DNA from: a virus
IMG/VR virus record: IMGVR_UViG_3300043750_000004
Coordinates: 1 to 22,313 of that record
Length of the DNA: 22,313 nt
Strand: one strand, 5' to 3'
Made by a program: the position numbers and the translations under genes
In this document: positions 11,705-20,416 of the stretch, piece after piece
How the letters are laid out: the number at the start of each line of letters is the position of its first letter
How positions within the stretch are numbered: the stretch's first letter is position 1
The notes under the pieces: generated by a model
The model's database searches: none
Told to the model about the DNA's origin: nothing
Seen by the model: only the letters and a program-made list of their open reading frames with translations

Positions 11705-12090
11705 TCGACCAGTACGGCGAAGGCATCTACCCCGACCTGCTCTTCCACTACGGAGTGGACCTCACTGAGGTGATCGCAGGTCGGGGGCCCTCGCCGGCTC
11801 TCGTTCTCGCTCTCGTTCAGAGGCTTCCCGACACCTCGCTCACGATGGCCCTCGCGTCGGGCGGCCGTGAGCACTTCGGCTGGGGCATCGACCGCCACAT
11901 CGCAGCCGACCTCTTCGACGCGATCAACCAGAACACCAGGGCCACCGGCCAGTGGGGCAAGGGCAAGGCGCCCAAGATCCCGCTGTGGCCCCGTCCGAAG
12001 GTCTCCAAGAAGAAGGCGGCCAAGAAGGACCAGCCAGCTCGCCGCGTCTCCGTGGCGGACATCTACAAGAAGTTCACCACCCGGAGGTAA
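11363..12090 (+). CDS. Tail assembly chaperone GT (-1 frameshift product)
   Basis: The long form is read 11363-11680 and then, after a -1 slip, from 11680 to 12090, giving about 242 residues. At the site the zero frame reads GTG GGG GAA; after the slip it reads GTG GGG GGA AGC, producing VGGSLGLGELIDQYGEGIYPDL. The T part continues into FHYGVDLTEVIAGRG and a basic C-terminus (KVSKKKAAKKDQPARR) and has no start of its own. The -1 direction, the gene order and the sizes match the conserved G/GT arrangement of long-tailed phages, first described in lambda. The stop lies four bases before the tape-measure start. Confidence 0.85.
11675..11683 (+). other. Probable -1 frameshift site of the tail chaperones
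   Basis: GTGGGGGAA holds five Gs (11677-11681). The GGG tRNA can re-pair perfectly one base back, while the GAA tRNA would face GGA imperfectly. The site is therefore not a textbook X-XXY-YYZ heptamer. The zero-frame stop follows 21 bases later (11702). I could not define a downstream pseudoknot by eye. Confidence 0.65.
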
Positions 12091-12093
12091 GCG

Positions 12094-15000
12094 ATGCCCC
12101 AGGGTCAGGTCATCGGTCGCGTCAGCGTCCGCGTCCTTCCCGATACCAGTGACTTCCGCCGCAAGGCGCAGCTCGAACTGGACAAGATCGAGAACAAGCT
12201 CGAAGTCAAGGTCCAAGTCCTGCCCGACATGAAGGGCTTCGAGCGCGAGTTGCTGACCGAGGTCGGCAAGATCAACCAGCGCAACCGCCAGTCGGACGCC
12301 CGGAAGGTCAAGCTCTACACCCGGATCGACACCTCGACCATGACGGGCGAGCTGGCCAAGGCGATCCGCCGCTACAACGACAAGGCCAAGACCGGCCAGA
12401 AGGTCCAGCTCCAGACCGAGCTGAACACGGGCGAGATCCACCTGAAGATCAGCGACGAGTCGCTGCGCAAGATGAGCGACCAGTTGAAGGACTGGCGCGA
12501 CCACCACTCCCCGCTGAAGATCAAGATCGAGCCGGACGTCGCGGCCTCGTCGAGCCTGGCGACCTCCGCCCGGCTCGGGGTCCTGACCCGCCCTCGCACG
12601 GTCTCGATCATCCCGAAGCTGAACGAGGGCGCGGTCGCCAAGGTTGCCACGGCCCTGGCCATGCTCTCCGGTGCGCGCGTGCTGAAGAAGCTGTTCGGCG
12701 AGATCGGCGAGACCCTGATGAACCTCGACCGGTCGGTGCCCGTCATCGGCTCGATCGCCGCGGCCATCGCTGGTGTCGCCGGCTTCGCCCTGTCGGCGGC
12801 GAGCAACCTCTTCGCCCTGTCGGCGTCGCTGGCGCAGATCGGCCCCACGGTCGCCCTTCTGCCCGGCCTCCTCGGGGGCTTCGCGGTCGGTCTCGGCGTC
12901 ACGATCGCCGCGTTCAAGGACTTCAACAAGGTCATCCCCGAGGTCAAGCAGACCCTCTCGGATCTCCAGAACGTCATCAGTGCGAACTTCTGGGACAAGG
13001 CCAAGGCTCCGATCAAGGAGATGGTCGACTCCCTGCTCCCCGCGTTCCGTAAGGGCGTGGCGGACACGGCCACCGAACTCGGCGGCTTCTTCGGCTCCTT
13101 CGCCAAGAACCTCGGGACCTCCCTCTCCCCCGCGCTGGGGCAGATGTTCGACGACCTGTCGAAGTCGATCAACATCGCGACCACCGGTACGGGCGCCTTC
13201 GCCGACATCATCGCCACCCTCGGCAAGGTCGGCACGTCCTACCTGCCGCAGCTCTCTCAGTGGTTCGTCGACCTGTCCAAGCAGTTCGCCGACTTCCTGA
13301 AGAAGAAGGGCGAGAACGGCATCAAGGCCGAGATCGACGAGGGCATCCAGGCCCTGAAGGATCTCGGCGGCGTCCTCTACAACACGTACGGCATCCTCTC
13401 CGGCGTCGCTCGCGCGGCGACCGAGGCGGGCGGTACGTCGCTGGCGTCCCTGAACAACGCGCTCTCGAACATCCACAAGACGGTCGACTCCCCCGGCTTC
13501 CAGTCCGGCCTGGTCGACGTCTTCAAGGCCGCGCACCAGGCGATGGACACCATCGCCACGACGTCCGGGCCGGCTGTCGAGAACCTGTTCAAGGAGCTCG
13601 GCAAGCTGCTGACGACCGTCCTCCCGCAGGCCGGCCAGATCATCGGCACGGCGCTCGGTGCCATCGCCAGCGCGCTCGCGCAGCCCGCGGTGACTCAGGG
13701 CATCCAGGCTCTGTTCACGGGCCTCGACGGTGCGGTGAAGGCCCTTGCTCCTGCGCTGGCTCCGGTCGGTCAGGCGCTCGGCGCGATCTTCACGGTGGTC
13801 GGTGCGGCACTGCCGGTCTTCGCTCAGCTCATCTCGGCTGCGATCATCCCGCTCGCAGGCGCGTTCTCGCAGCTCCTCCCCCAGCTCACCCCGATCATCA
13901 CCCTGCTCGGCGGCGCGCTGACGCAGGCGTTCCAGACGCTGGCCCCGTACATCCAGCAGCTCGTCCCGATCGTGGGTCAGGCGCTCGGTGCGGCGTTCCA
14001 GTTCCTGGGTGCGCTCCTGCCTCCGATCGCTGCGATCTTCGGTCAGCTCCTCCAGGCGGTCATGCCGCTGGCGCAGGCGCTGATCAGTGCGCTGGCTCCG
14101 ATCCTGCCCGTCCTGGCGCAGGCGCTCGGGACGATCCTCACCGCGCTCCAGCCGGTCATCCAGCTCGCGCTCCAGATCATCACGGCAGTCATCACGCCTC
14201 TGCTTCCGATGCTGTCGCAGGTGATCCAGTCGGTCCTGCCTCCGCTGGCCGACGCGATCAGCCGGGTGGCCGAGGCGATCCAGCCCTTCCTCCAGGCGCT
14301 GCTCGCCGTGGTCAACGTGATCATGCCGATCCTGGTTCCGATCCTTCAGTTCCTGATCGAGATCCTGGCCGGCGCCCTGGTCGCTGCGATCAACGGTGTG
14401 GGCCTGGTGCTCGAAGGTCTGAAGGAGTTCTTCGTCGGTGTCTGGAACTACCTCTCCGGATGGTTCCAGATCTGGTGGGGCCTCTTCGAGGGCATCTTCA
14501 CCGGCAACTGGGACACGTTCAAGAACGGCTTCAAGAAGCTGTGGGACGGCATCCTCGGGATGCTGAAGGGCGTCTGGGACGTCATCCTCGGCGCGCTCGA
14601 AGTGTTCCTGAACATCGGCATCCTGGGCGCGGCCGGCAAGGGACTGAAGGCGATCGGCGCCCTGTTCAAGGCTGGCTGGGCTGCGGTCAAGGGCATCTTC
14701 ACGGGAGCCTTCGCGGCGATCCGTGGGTACATCGGCGTCTTCTTCACGGGCGCTCGGGCCCTGGTCTCTGACGGCATGGCTGCGGTCGGCCGGTTCTTCT
14801 CCTCGGCCTGGACCTCGATCCGTACGACCGCCGTCTCGGCGCTCGGCAGGCTGGTCTCCACGATCAGCGAGTGGATCGGCAAGGCCGTGACCACGGTCAA
14901 GGAGCTGCCCGGCAAGGCGAAGTCCGCGCTCGGCTCGCTCGGCTCGACGCTGATGACGGCCGGTAAGGAGCTCATCCGAGGCTTCATCTCCGGTATCAGC

Positions 15001-16089
15001 TCGATGTTCAGCTCGGTCAAGGGCAAGCTCGGTGAGCTCACCAGCAAGCTGACGGACTGGAAGGGACCGCTCCCCAAGGACAAGGTCCTTCTCTACAACG
15101 CCGGCCAGGTGATCATCAAGGGCCTGATCAAGGGCCTGGAGTCCCAGTACGACAACGTCAAGAAGTCGCTCGGGGACCTCACCGCCCAGATCGGCAAGGC
15201 CAAGCTGAGCAAGTCGGTCACGGCCACGCTGAACAAGGACCAGGCGCAGCTCAACAAGCTGCTCTCGTCCTGGAAGGCGATCGACAGCAAGCTCGACGAC
15301 GCCAAGAAGAAGCTCGCCGACCTGAAGGCGGCGAAGGCCGACTACGCCGCGAGCATCGCTCAGAAGATCGTGGACGCGGCCAACGTCACCAACATGGAGG
15401 GTGGCTTCAAGGGCATCATCGAGCAGCTTCAGCAGTCGGTGGCGCAGGCGAAGCACTTCGGTGACGTCCTCGCCAAGCTGAAGAAGCTCGGTCTGAACCA
15501 GACCACCTTCGACCAGCTCGCGCAGGCCGGCCCCGAGGCCGGCATGGCTGCGGCCGAGGCGATCCTCGCTGCGGGCCAGGGCGGGGTGAAGTCGGTCAAC
15601 GACCTGGAGAAGCAGCTCCAGGACGCGGCGGCCAAGGTCGGCAAGACCGCAAGCCAGGTGATGTACGACAACGGCATCCACATGGCTGAGGGTCTGGTCA
15701 AGGGTCTGGAGTCGCAGGCCAACGCGATCGAGAAGCAGATGCTGAAGATCGCGGACTCGATGGTGAAGGCCATCAAGAAGGCGCTGGGTATCCACAGCCC
15801 CTCCAGGGTGCTGAAGAAGATCGGCGCCTACGTCGGCAAGGGCTTCCAGCTCGGCCTGTACTCCGAGAAGTCCAACATCGCCCAGGCGGTCGAGGACTCC
15901 CTGCTCGTCGGCACGACCGCCAACTCCACTGCACGGAACATCGCTTCGGCGGTGGGAAGCGCGCTGGGCCAGGGCGGCGCGGCGACGAGTTCATCGAAGG
16001 TTCTCCACTACTACGCGGCACCCGGCTCCTCGCTCGGCTCCGAAGAGGATCTGTTCGCCGCTGCCAACCGAGCCAGGTTTGGATGGTGA
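12094..16089 (+). CDS. Tape measure protein
   Basis: This 1331-residue protein, the longest in the window, sets tail length and leaves through the tube during DNA injection. At about 0.15 nm per residue it predicts a tail near 200 nm. The N-terminus (residues 1-60) has two related motifs, VRVLPDTSDFRRKAQ and VQVLPDMKGFERELL. Residues about 215-272 are strongly hydrophobic (IGSIAAAIAGVAGFALSAASNLFALSASL…GLLGGFAVGLGVTIAAF). Residues about 550-770 are an Ala/Leu/Gln/Pro/Ile-rich repetitive helical stretch. The C-terminal part has GIHSPSRVLKKIGAYVGKGF, a signature common in tape measures. I found no lysozyme or peptidase motif. ATG 12094 is six bases after GGAGG (12083-12087). Confidence 0.95.
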   Translation: MPQGQVIGRVSVRVLPDTSDFRRKAQLELDKIENKLEVKVQVLPDMKGFERELLTEVGKINQRNRQSDARKVKLYTRIDTSTMTGELAKAIRRYNDKAKTGQKVQLQTELNTGEIHLKISDESLRKMSDQLKDWRDHHSPLKIKIEPDVAASSSLATSARLGVLTRPRTVSIIPKLNEGAVAKVATALAMLSGARVLKKLFGEIGETLMNLDRSVPVIGSIAAAIAGVAGFALSAASNLFALSASLAQIGPTVALLPGLLGGFAVGLGVTIAAFKDFNKVIPEVKQTLSDLQNVISANFWDKAKAPIKEMVDSLLPAFRKGVADTATELGGFFGSFAKNLGTSLSPALGQMFDDLSKSINIATTGTGAFADIIATLGKVGTSYLPQLSQWFVDLSKQFADFLKKKGENGIKAEIDEGIQALKDLGGVLYNTYGILSGVARAATEAGGTSLASLNNALSNIHKTVDSPGFQSGLVDVFKAAHQAMDTIATTSGPAVENLFKELGKLLTTVLPQAGQIIGTALGAIASALAQPAVTQGIQALFTGLDGAVKALAPALAPVGQALGAIFTVVGAALPVFAQLISAAIIPLAGAFSQLLPQLTPIITLLGGALTQAFQTLAPYIQQLVPIVGQALGAAFQFLGALLPPIAAIFGQLLQAVMPLAQALISALAPILPVLAQALGTILTALQPVIQLALQIITAVITPLLPMLSQVIQSVLPPLADAISRVAEAIQPFLQALLAVVNVIMPILVPILQFLIEILAGALVAAINGVGLVLEGLKEFFVGVWNYLSGWFQIWWGLFEGIFTGNWDTFKNGFKKLWDGILGMLKGVWDVILGALEVFLNIGILGAAGKGLKAIGALFKAGWAAVKGIFTGAFAAIRGYIGVFFTGARALVSDGMAAVGRFFSSAWTSIRTTAVSALGRLVSTISEWIGKAVTTVKELPGKAKSALGSLGSTLMTAGKELIRGFISGISSMFSSVKGKLGELTSKLTDWKGPLPKDKVLLYNAGQVIIKGLIKGLESQYDNVKKSLGDLTAQIGKAKLSKSVTATLNKDQAQLNKLLSSWKAIDSKLDDAKKKLADLKAAKADYAASIAQKIVDAANVTNMEGGFKGIIEQLQQSVAQAKHFGDVLAKLKKLGLNQTTFDQLAQAGPEAGMAAAEAILAAGQGGVKSVNDLEKQLQDAAAKVGKTASQVMYDNGIHMAEGLVKGLESQANAIEKQMLKIADSMVKAIKKALGIHSPSRVLKKIGAYVGKGFQLGLYSEKSNIAQAVEDSLLVGTTANSTARNIASAVGSALGQGGAATSSSKVLHYYAAPGSSLGSEEDLFAAANRARFGW

Positions 16090-16094
16090 TGTAA

Positions 16095-16952
16095 ATGCCG
16101 AAGCTCCTGCTCGTAAGCGGCGCGGACACGATCGACCTCAACGAGATCGACGACAAGGGGGTGGGCTTCCAGGCCAAGTCCGGTGTGACTGGCCTGGGCC
16201 TGCCCCCGGTGTCGGTCCAGTGGTTGGAAGGCGCCGGAGACGGCGCCGTCTTCCGCAGGACCCGCGTGCAGTCCAGAGACATCGACGTCCCGATCGACAT
16301 CCTGGCGACGGACCGGAGCGACCTCCAGGCGAAGCTCTCCCGGCTGGCCCTCGTGCTGGCCGGGGGGTGCACCCTGGTCCTGGTCGACGACGACGGCTCG
16401 CAGTGGTCGACCGAGGTTCACCGCGTCGGCGGTGGCGAGTACACCTACGGCGAAGACACCATCGGCGAGGCCGAGTTCCAGACGGTCATCACCTTCCGGG
16501 CCGGCGACCCGTACTTCACCAGCTCGGACCAGGAAGTGCGTACGGTCTCGGGCGCGGTCGCCACGTCCGCGTTCCTGTCCAACATGGTGGCGATGACCGT
16601 GGCCCCCTCACAGGCCATCGGCTCGATCGACCTCTTCAACTCCGGCGACGCTCCGGCGTATCCGGTGTGGGAGGTCCGCGGTCCGGGTGACCACTTCGTG
16701 GCGACCTCCCCGACCGGCGAGACGCTGAAGTGGAACGGCACCCTGACTGCCGGACAGAAGCTGATCATCGACACCCGCAAGGGCACGGTGCAAGACGGGA
16801 CCGGCGCCAACCGGTACGACCTGTTGGACACCGCGCCCCGCTTCTGGACCGTCCAGCCGGGCGCGTCCACCGCGACCGCCTCCCTGTTGAACACCACCAG
16901 CGCATCGCAGATCACCTGCTCCTGGTATCCCCGGAAGTGGATGGTGATCTGA
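16095..16952 (+). CDS. Distal tail protein (Dit-like)
   Basis: This 285-residue protein is the first gene after the tape measure, the standard position of Dit, which forms the ring joining tube to baseplate. The N-terminal half has the Dit-type pattern: TIDLNEIDDKGVGFQAKSGVTGLGLPPVSVQW, then FRRTRVQSRDIDVPIDIL and the helix DRSDLQAKLSRLALVL. A galectin-like second half follows from about residue 170 (IGSIDLFNSGDAPAYPVWEVRGPG, LKWNGTLTAGQKLIIDTRKGTV). It ends SWYPRKWMVI, a tryptophan-rich end often seen in actinophage versions. ATG 16095 has only a weak GGTGAT ribosome site overlapping the upstream stop, so coupling with the tape measure is likely. Confidence 0.84.
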   Translation: MPKLLLVSGADTIDLNEIDDKGVGFQAKSGVTGLGLPPVSVQWLEGAGDGAVFRRTRVQSRDIDVPIDILATDRSDLQAKLSRLALVLAGGCTLVLVDDDGSQWSTEVHRVGGGEYTYGEDTIGEAEFQTVITFRAGDPYFTSSDQEVRTVSGAVATSAFLSNMVAMTVAPSQAIGSIDLFNSGDAPAYPVWEVRGPGDHFVATSPTGETLKWNGTLTAGQKLIIDTRKGTVQDGTGANRYDLLDTAPRFWTVQPGASTATASLLNTTSASQITCSWYPRKWMVI

Positions 16953-18164
16953 GTGCGGCTGGAAGACATCACCGTCGAGGTGCGAGACAAGGCGCTGGTA
17001 CGTCGGGGCATCATCCGCCCCGAGGAGCTGACCCTCGAACTGACCGACAACTTCAACAACGTCGGGACCTGGGCGCTGACCCTGGCGTCGGAGCATCCGC
17101 TGTGTGACATCCTGCGGACGCCCGGCGCCGGGATCATCGTGACCGGTCCGACAGACGTCCTGCTGTCCGGGCCGATGGTGAAGTCGGAGTTCGCTTCGAC
17201 CCCCACCGACCCGGACGGCACGGTCTCCTTCGAGGGCGTGTCAGACACCGTCTGTCTTGCAGACGCGCTCGCCTTCCCGCAGCCGTCCAACCCGAACGGG
17301 GCCGGCCAGACCGAGGCGCATGACGTGCGCACCGGACGGGCCGAGACCGTCATGCACGCCTACGTCAACGCGAACATCGGTCCGTCAGCTCCTGCCGCTC
17401 GCCGCAAGGCGGGGCTCATCATGGGCACGGACGGAGCGCGCGGGCCGATCATCAACCAGTCCGCCCGCTTCCCCGTGCTGGGCAACCTGCTCACCGAGAT
17501 CGCCCTCCTGGGTAGCCTCGGGTTCCGGGTCGTGCAGCGCGGGGCGAACCTGGTCTTCGAGACCTACGCGATCACCGACCGCAGAGCGTTCGTCCGGCTC
17601 GACGTCCGCAACGGCACGCTCGCCGGCCAGAAGGTCGCCATCTCCCCGCCCGGCGTCACGCGCGCCATCGTGGCGGGCCAAGGCGACCTCACCGACCGCC
17701 AGTTCCTCCAGGTCGACACTCCCGAGTCCATCGCCGCCGAGGCTGACTGGGGCCGGCGCATCGAGCAGTTCGTCGACCAGCGCAACACCGACGACTGGGC
17801 CGAGCTCCAGCAGGCCGGCGACGAGGCGATGGAAGATGCCGGCTTCACGGCCATCAACGTCCAGGTCGTACCGATGGAGGACAGCCCGTCCGTCTTCGGC
17901 AAGGACTGGTACATGGGCGACCAGCTCGTCGTCATCGTGGACGACCAGGAGCTCACGTCGACCGTCACCGGCTACGTCATCAAGGCCGACTCGGACGGCT
18001 TCCGGCTCGGCGCCCTCCTCGGCGACGCCACCGGCTTCGACGCCGCAGCCGCGCTGAACAAGCGCGTGACCAACACCGAGACCCGCCTGTCCAACCTGGA
18101 GCGCAACTCCACGGGCGGCTCCTCTGCCAGCGAACAGATCATGCAAATCATGGGGGTGTGGTAA
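16953..18164 (+). CDS. Tail hub protein (ReqiPepy6 Gp37-like minor tail protein)
   Basis: This 403-residue protein follows Dit and resembles Gp37-like hub proteins of actinophages, counterparts of the gp27/Tal tail-tip proteins. Supporting segments are ELTLELTDNFNNVGTWALTL near the N-terminus, ADALAFPQPS with TGRAETVMHAYVNANIGPSAPAARR in the middle, and the later WYMGDQLVVIVDDQELTSTVTGYVI. The last 50 residues contain a short coiled coil (LNKRVTNTETRLSNLERN) that could trimerise or bind the next tip protein. GTG 16953 directly follows the Dit stop TGA 16950-16952. No peptidase or lysozyme domain is evident. Confidence 0.82.
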   Translation: MRLEDITVEVRDKALVRRGIIRPEELTLELTDNFNNVGTWALTLASEHPLCDILRTPGAGIIVTGPTDVLLSGPMVKSEFASTPTDPDGTVSFEGVSDTVCLADALAFPQPSNPNGAGQTEAHDVRTGRAETVMHAYVNANIGPSAPAARRKAGLIMGTDGARGPIINQSARFPVLGNLLTEIALLGSLGFRVVQRGANLVFETYAITDRRAFVRLDVRNGTLAGQKVAISPPGVTRAIVAGQGDLTDRQFLQVDTPESIAAEADWGRRIEQFVDQRNTDDWAELQQAGDEAMEDAGFTAINVQVVPMEDSPSVFGKDWYMGDQLVVIVDDQELTSTVTGYVIKADSDGFRLGALLGDATGFDAAAALNKRVTNTETRLSNLERNSTGGSSASEQIMQIMGVW

Positions 18165-18470
18165 GTGGCGAACACGCCGAAGCGCCTCTCGCGGGGCAAC
18201 ACAACGACAACGCTCACGAACGTCTACTCGGTGCCGTCCAACACGACGACGATCGTGACGAACATCGTCGTCGCCAACTCCGGTACCAGCGCCGCGACCG
18301 TGCTGATCCAGCTCAACGGACTGGCGATCATCCCGAACACGTCGATCCCGGCGAACGGCATCTTCACCCTCGACATCTCTCAGGTGATGGACGCGGGTAA
18401 CACGGTGCACGTCCAGGCCAGCACGACGACGTGCAGCTACTTCATCAGTGGGGTGGAGGTGACCGCCTGA
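18165..18470 (+). CDS. Small tail-tip protein, beta-rich
   Basis: This 101-residue protein is very rich in threonine, serine, asparagine and valine (GNTTTTLTNVYSVPSNTTTIVTNIVVANSGTSAATVLIQLNGLAII). Alternating strands suggest one small beta-sandwich, similar in style to small tip or decoration proteins encoded before fibres. It ends YFISGVEVTA. GTG 18165 immediately follows the hub stop, with GGGGGTG (18152-18158) as ribosome site. It overlaps the fibre gene as TGATG. I do not recognise a named family. The position points to a baseplate or fibre-attachment component. Confidence 0.66.
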   Translation: MANTPKRLSRGNTTTTLTNVYSVPSNTTTIVTNIVVANSGTSAATVLIQLNGLAIIPNTSIPANGIFTLDISQVMDAGNTVHVQASTTTCSYFISGVEVTA

Positions 18471-20401
18471 TGGGCTTCTCCGTAATCCCGGAGCCGGCCA
18501 TCTCCGGCTTCACGGGCCCGCAGGGTCCGGCTGGCACGATCCCCTCCAACCCGACGTTCGACGGCTCGGCCAGCATCAACGACACCACGGGCGACCCGGA
18601 CTTCAACCTGAAGAAGAACGGCTTGCTGCGGTGGAAGGTCCGCTCGGCCGGTACGGAGTCCGGCTCGAACAACGGCTCCGACCTGTGGATCGAGTCCTTC
18701 GCCGACGACGGCACCACGAAGATCGGTGACCCGCTGTGGATCTCCCGCACGGGCACCCAGGTCGCGATCGGCATCGCCAACTCCTCGCAGTCCGGCGTGA
18801 AGCTGAGCGTCAACGGGGCTGTCGGCCTGCGTGACACCACGGACCCGGTCACCTCGACGATGGGCCCGCAGCTCTACTCCAAGGCCGGCAAGCTGTGGGT
18901 GCAGACCGCGAGCGGTGCGGAGAAGTTCCAGGTCGTCGAGTCCCTGCCCAGGAACGGCAACGCCCAGCTCAACGGCCAGTACATGTGGCTGGACACCGCG
19001 GCCGGCACCTACCGCGCCTTCGGCTACAAGACCGCAGGCGTGGACCGCTGGCTCATACAGGTCGACGACCTCGCCGAGACCGGCACGAACCTCGGCTCGA
19101 ACTTCCGCCTCTCGGCCCGCAACGACGACGGCTCCTTCAACAAGACCGTCATCTACGCCCGGCGCGACAACGGCCAGATCGCCTTCGGCACGACCGTGCT
19201 GCACGGCAACGCGCAGGTCACCTCCGCTGGCGCGTACGGCATGAGGGACCTGACCGCAGACCCGACGACCACCACGGGTGGCGCGTACCTGTACTCCAAG
19301 GGCGGCCTGGTCTACGTCAAGCAGGCGGACGGCACGGTCTTCCAGGTGACTGCCGGTACGGGCGGCGGCGCGGTCACCTCGGTGAACAGCAAGACGGGCG
19401 CCGTCACCCTCAACGCCTCCGACGTGGGAGCCCTGCCCGCCACGGGCGGCACGCTCAGCGGCGAGCTCAACGTGGACGGTGCGGCCGGCACGTACCGCGA
19501 GTTCTCCTTCAAGTCCGGTGGCGTGAAGCGCTGGTCATTCCAGGCCGACAACACCGCCGAGCCTGGCGACGGGAACGGCTCCGACTTCCGGATCTTCTCC
19601 CGGAAGGACGACGGCACGTTCAACCTGAACGGCCTGTCGATCAGCCGCAAGTGGGCGCAGACCACCTTCGGTGACAACGGTCCGCTCGGCGACGCGAAGG
19701 CGACCACCAGCGGGGCGCACGGCCTGCGAAACATGACCTGGGAGCCGGCCCTCCCGAACGAGGGCGCCCTGCTCTACGCACGGAACGGCCTGCCCTACGC
19801 CAAGCAGGGTGACGGCGCGGTCTACTCGCTCACGCCGCCGAGCTCGTTCACGCCTGAGTCGCTGGGTGTCCTCGCATGGGCCGGCGACCCCGGCACGCTC
19901 ACGTCAGGCAACGACTACTCCGGCGTCGGACAGGGCCGCATGACCGCGGTCTACATCAGCCGGGCCATGACGATCTCGAAGGTCGTCTGGCACATGCAGG
20001 GCTACGCGGGCGGTCTGCTGACCGGCTCCTGGGCGGCGATCTACGACACGGCCGGCACCCTGAAGGGCGCGACTGGCGACATGAGCACGGCCGCGTACGA
20101 GCCGGCCGAGCAGCACGGCGTCGGTGGTGGCTGGTCCTCCTCGAACCTGACGGCCTCGGTCACCCTGGCGCCCGGCATCTACTACGTGTGCTGGCGGTTC
20201 AACTACACCGCCTCCCCGGTCGACGGTCCGGCGCTCGCTCGCTGGGACAGCGTCAACACGACGAACGGCCTGATGGGGCTGGGCACTTCGGTCTGGCGCT
20301 TCGCCAAGTTCACCAGCTCGGCCACTACTCCGCCGTCGACCATCACTCCGTCGACCCTGTTCTCGGCCAACGGCATCCAGTTCTGGGTCGCTCTCGCGTA
20401 A
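18470..20401 (+). CDS. Tail fibre-type protein with three repeated modules
   Basis: This 643-residue protein is a likely receptor-binding or minor tail protein. A short N-terminal segment has a minimal collagen-like GPQGPAG (residues 16-22). Three related modules of about 115 residues follow (about 41-155, 177-293 and 337-454). Each has a FxxKxxG…RW strand, an NGSDFR or NGSDLW turn, a DDGT/DDGS turn, a GLRD/GMRD segment and an LYSK-type end. Between modules two and three is AVTSVNSKTGAVTLNASDVGALPATGGTLSG, a linker common in phage tail fibres. The last 180 residues (from about 463) form a separate beta-rich domain, probably the cell-binding tip. ATG 18470 overlaps the previous stop, with GGAGG at 18455-18459. 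Confidence 0.82.
   Translation: MGFSVIPEPAISGFTGPQGPAGTIPSNPTFDGSASINDTTGDPDFNLKKNGLLRWKVRSAGTESGSNNGSDLWIESFADDGTTKIGDPLWISRTGTQVAIGIANSSQSGVKLSVNGAVGLRDTTDPVTSTMGPQLYSKAGKLWVQTASGAEKFQVVESLPRNGNAQLNGQYMWLDTAAGTYRAFGYKTAGVDRWLIQVDDLAETGTNLGSNFRLSARNDDGSFNKTVIYARRDNGQIAFGTTVLHGNAQVTSAGAYGMRDLTADPTTTTGGAYLYSKGGLVYVKQADGTVFQVTAGTGGGAVTSVNSKTGAVTLNASDVGALPATGGTLSGELNVDGAAGTYREFSFKSGGVKRWSFQADNTAEPGDGNGSDFRIFSRKDDGTFNLNGLSISRKWAQTTFGDNGPLGDAKATTSGAHGLRNMTWEPALPNEGALLYARNGLPYAKQGDGAVYSLTPPSSFTPESLGVLAWAGDPGTLTSGNDYSGVGQGRMTAVYISRAMTISKVVWHMQGYAGGLLTGSWAAIYDTAGTLKGATGDMSTAAYEPAEQHGVGGGWSSSNLTASVTLAPGIYYVCWRFNYTASPVDGPALARWDSVNTTNGLMGLGTSVWRFAKFTSSATTPPSTITPSTLFSANGIQFWVALA
18590..19831 (+). repeat. 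Three diverged repeat modules in the fibre gene
   Basis: Modules lie at about 18590-18934, 18998-19348 and 19478-19831. Modules two and three share AAGTYR, then FGYKTAGVDRW versus FSFKSGGVKRW. All three share a GS[DN][LF] turn and a late RD or RN segment before an LYxK-type strand. The pattern indicates internal duplication followed by divergence. Confidence 0.7.
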
Positions 20402-20416
20402 GGAGGTGTGCAAGTG
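20401..20416 (+). promoter_or_regulatory. Ribosome site overlapping the dispersed motif and start
   Basis: AGGAGG (20401-20406) begins on the last base of the fibre stop. GTG 20408 is too close (one base), while GTG 20414 has seven-base spacing and is the likely start. An exact TGTGCAAGTG covers 20407-20416, so the motif ends on the start codon. A protein bound here as RNA could block translation. Confidence 0.55.
20407..20416 (+). repeat. Dispersed motif TGTGCAAGTG, copy at a start codon
   Basis: An exact copy directly after the AGGAGG ribosome site and ending on GTG 20414-20416. Unlike the copies at 4373, 7522 and 11259 it is not in an untranslated gap. Confidence 0.6.

Noticed and set aside
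11656-15795. A 1379-codon open frame on the minus strand opposite the tape measure gene
   Set aside because: It is a by-product of strong codon bias in a GC-rich gene. Its translation is arginine-, aspartate- and leucine-rich with no recognisable domain, while the plus-strand protein is a clear tape measure.
16088-16400. Alternative frame across the start of the distal tail gene (203 codons from 16079)
   Set aside because: Arginine/glycine-rich shadow of the Dit-like gene.
18153-18168. GGTGTGGTAAGTGG near the start of the small tip gene as another motif copy
   Set aside because: It needs an inserted base to align with TGTGCAAGTG and is explained by a G-rich ribosome site, the TAA stop and the GTG start.
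18515-18537. Collagen-like repeat in the fibre
   Set aside because: Only GPQGPAG is present, two triplets plus a glycine; too short to call a collagen shaft.
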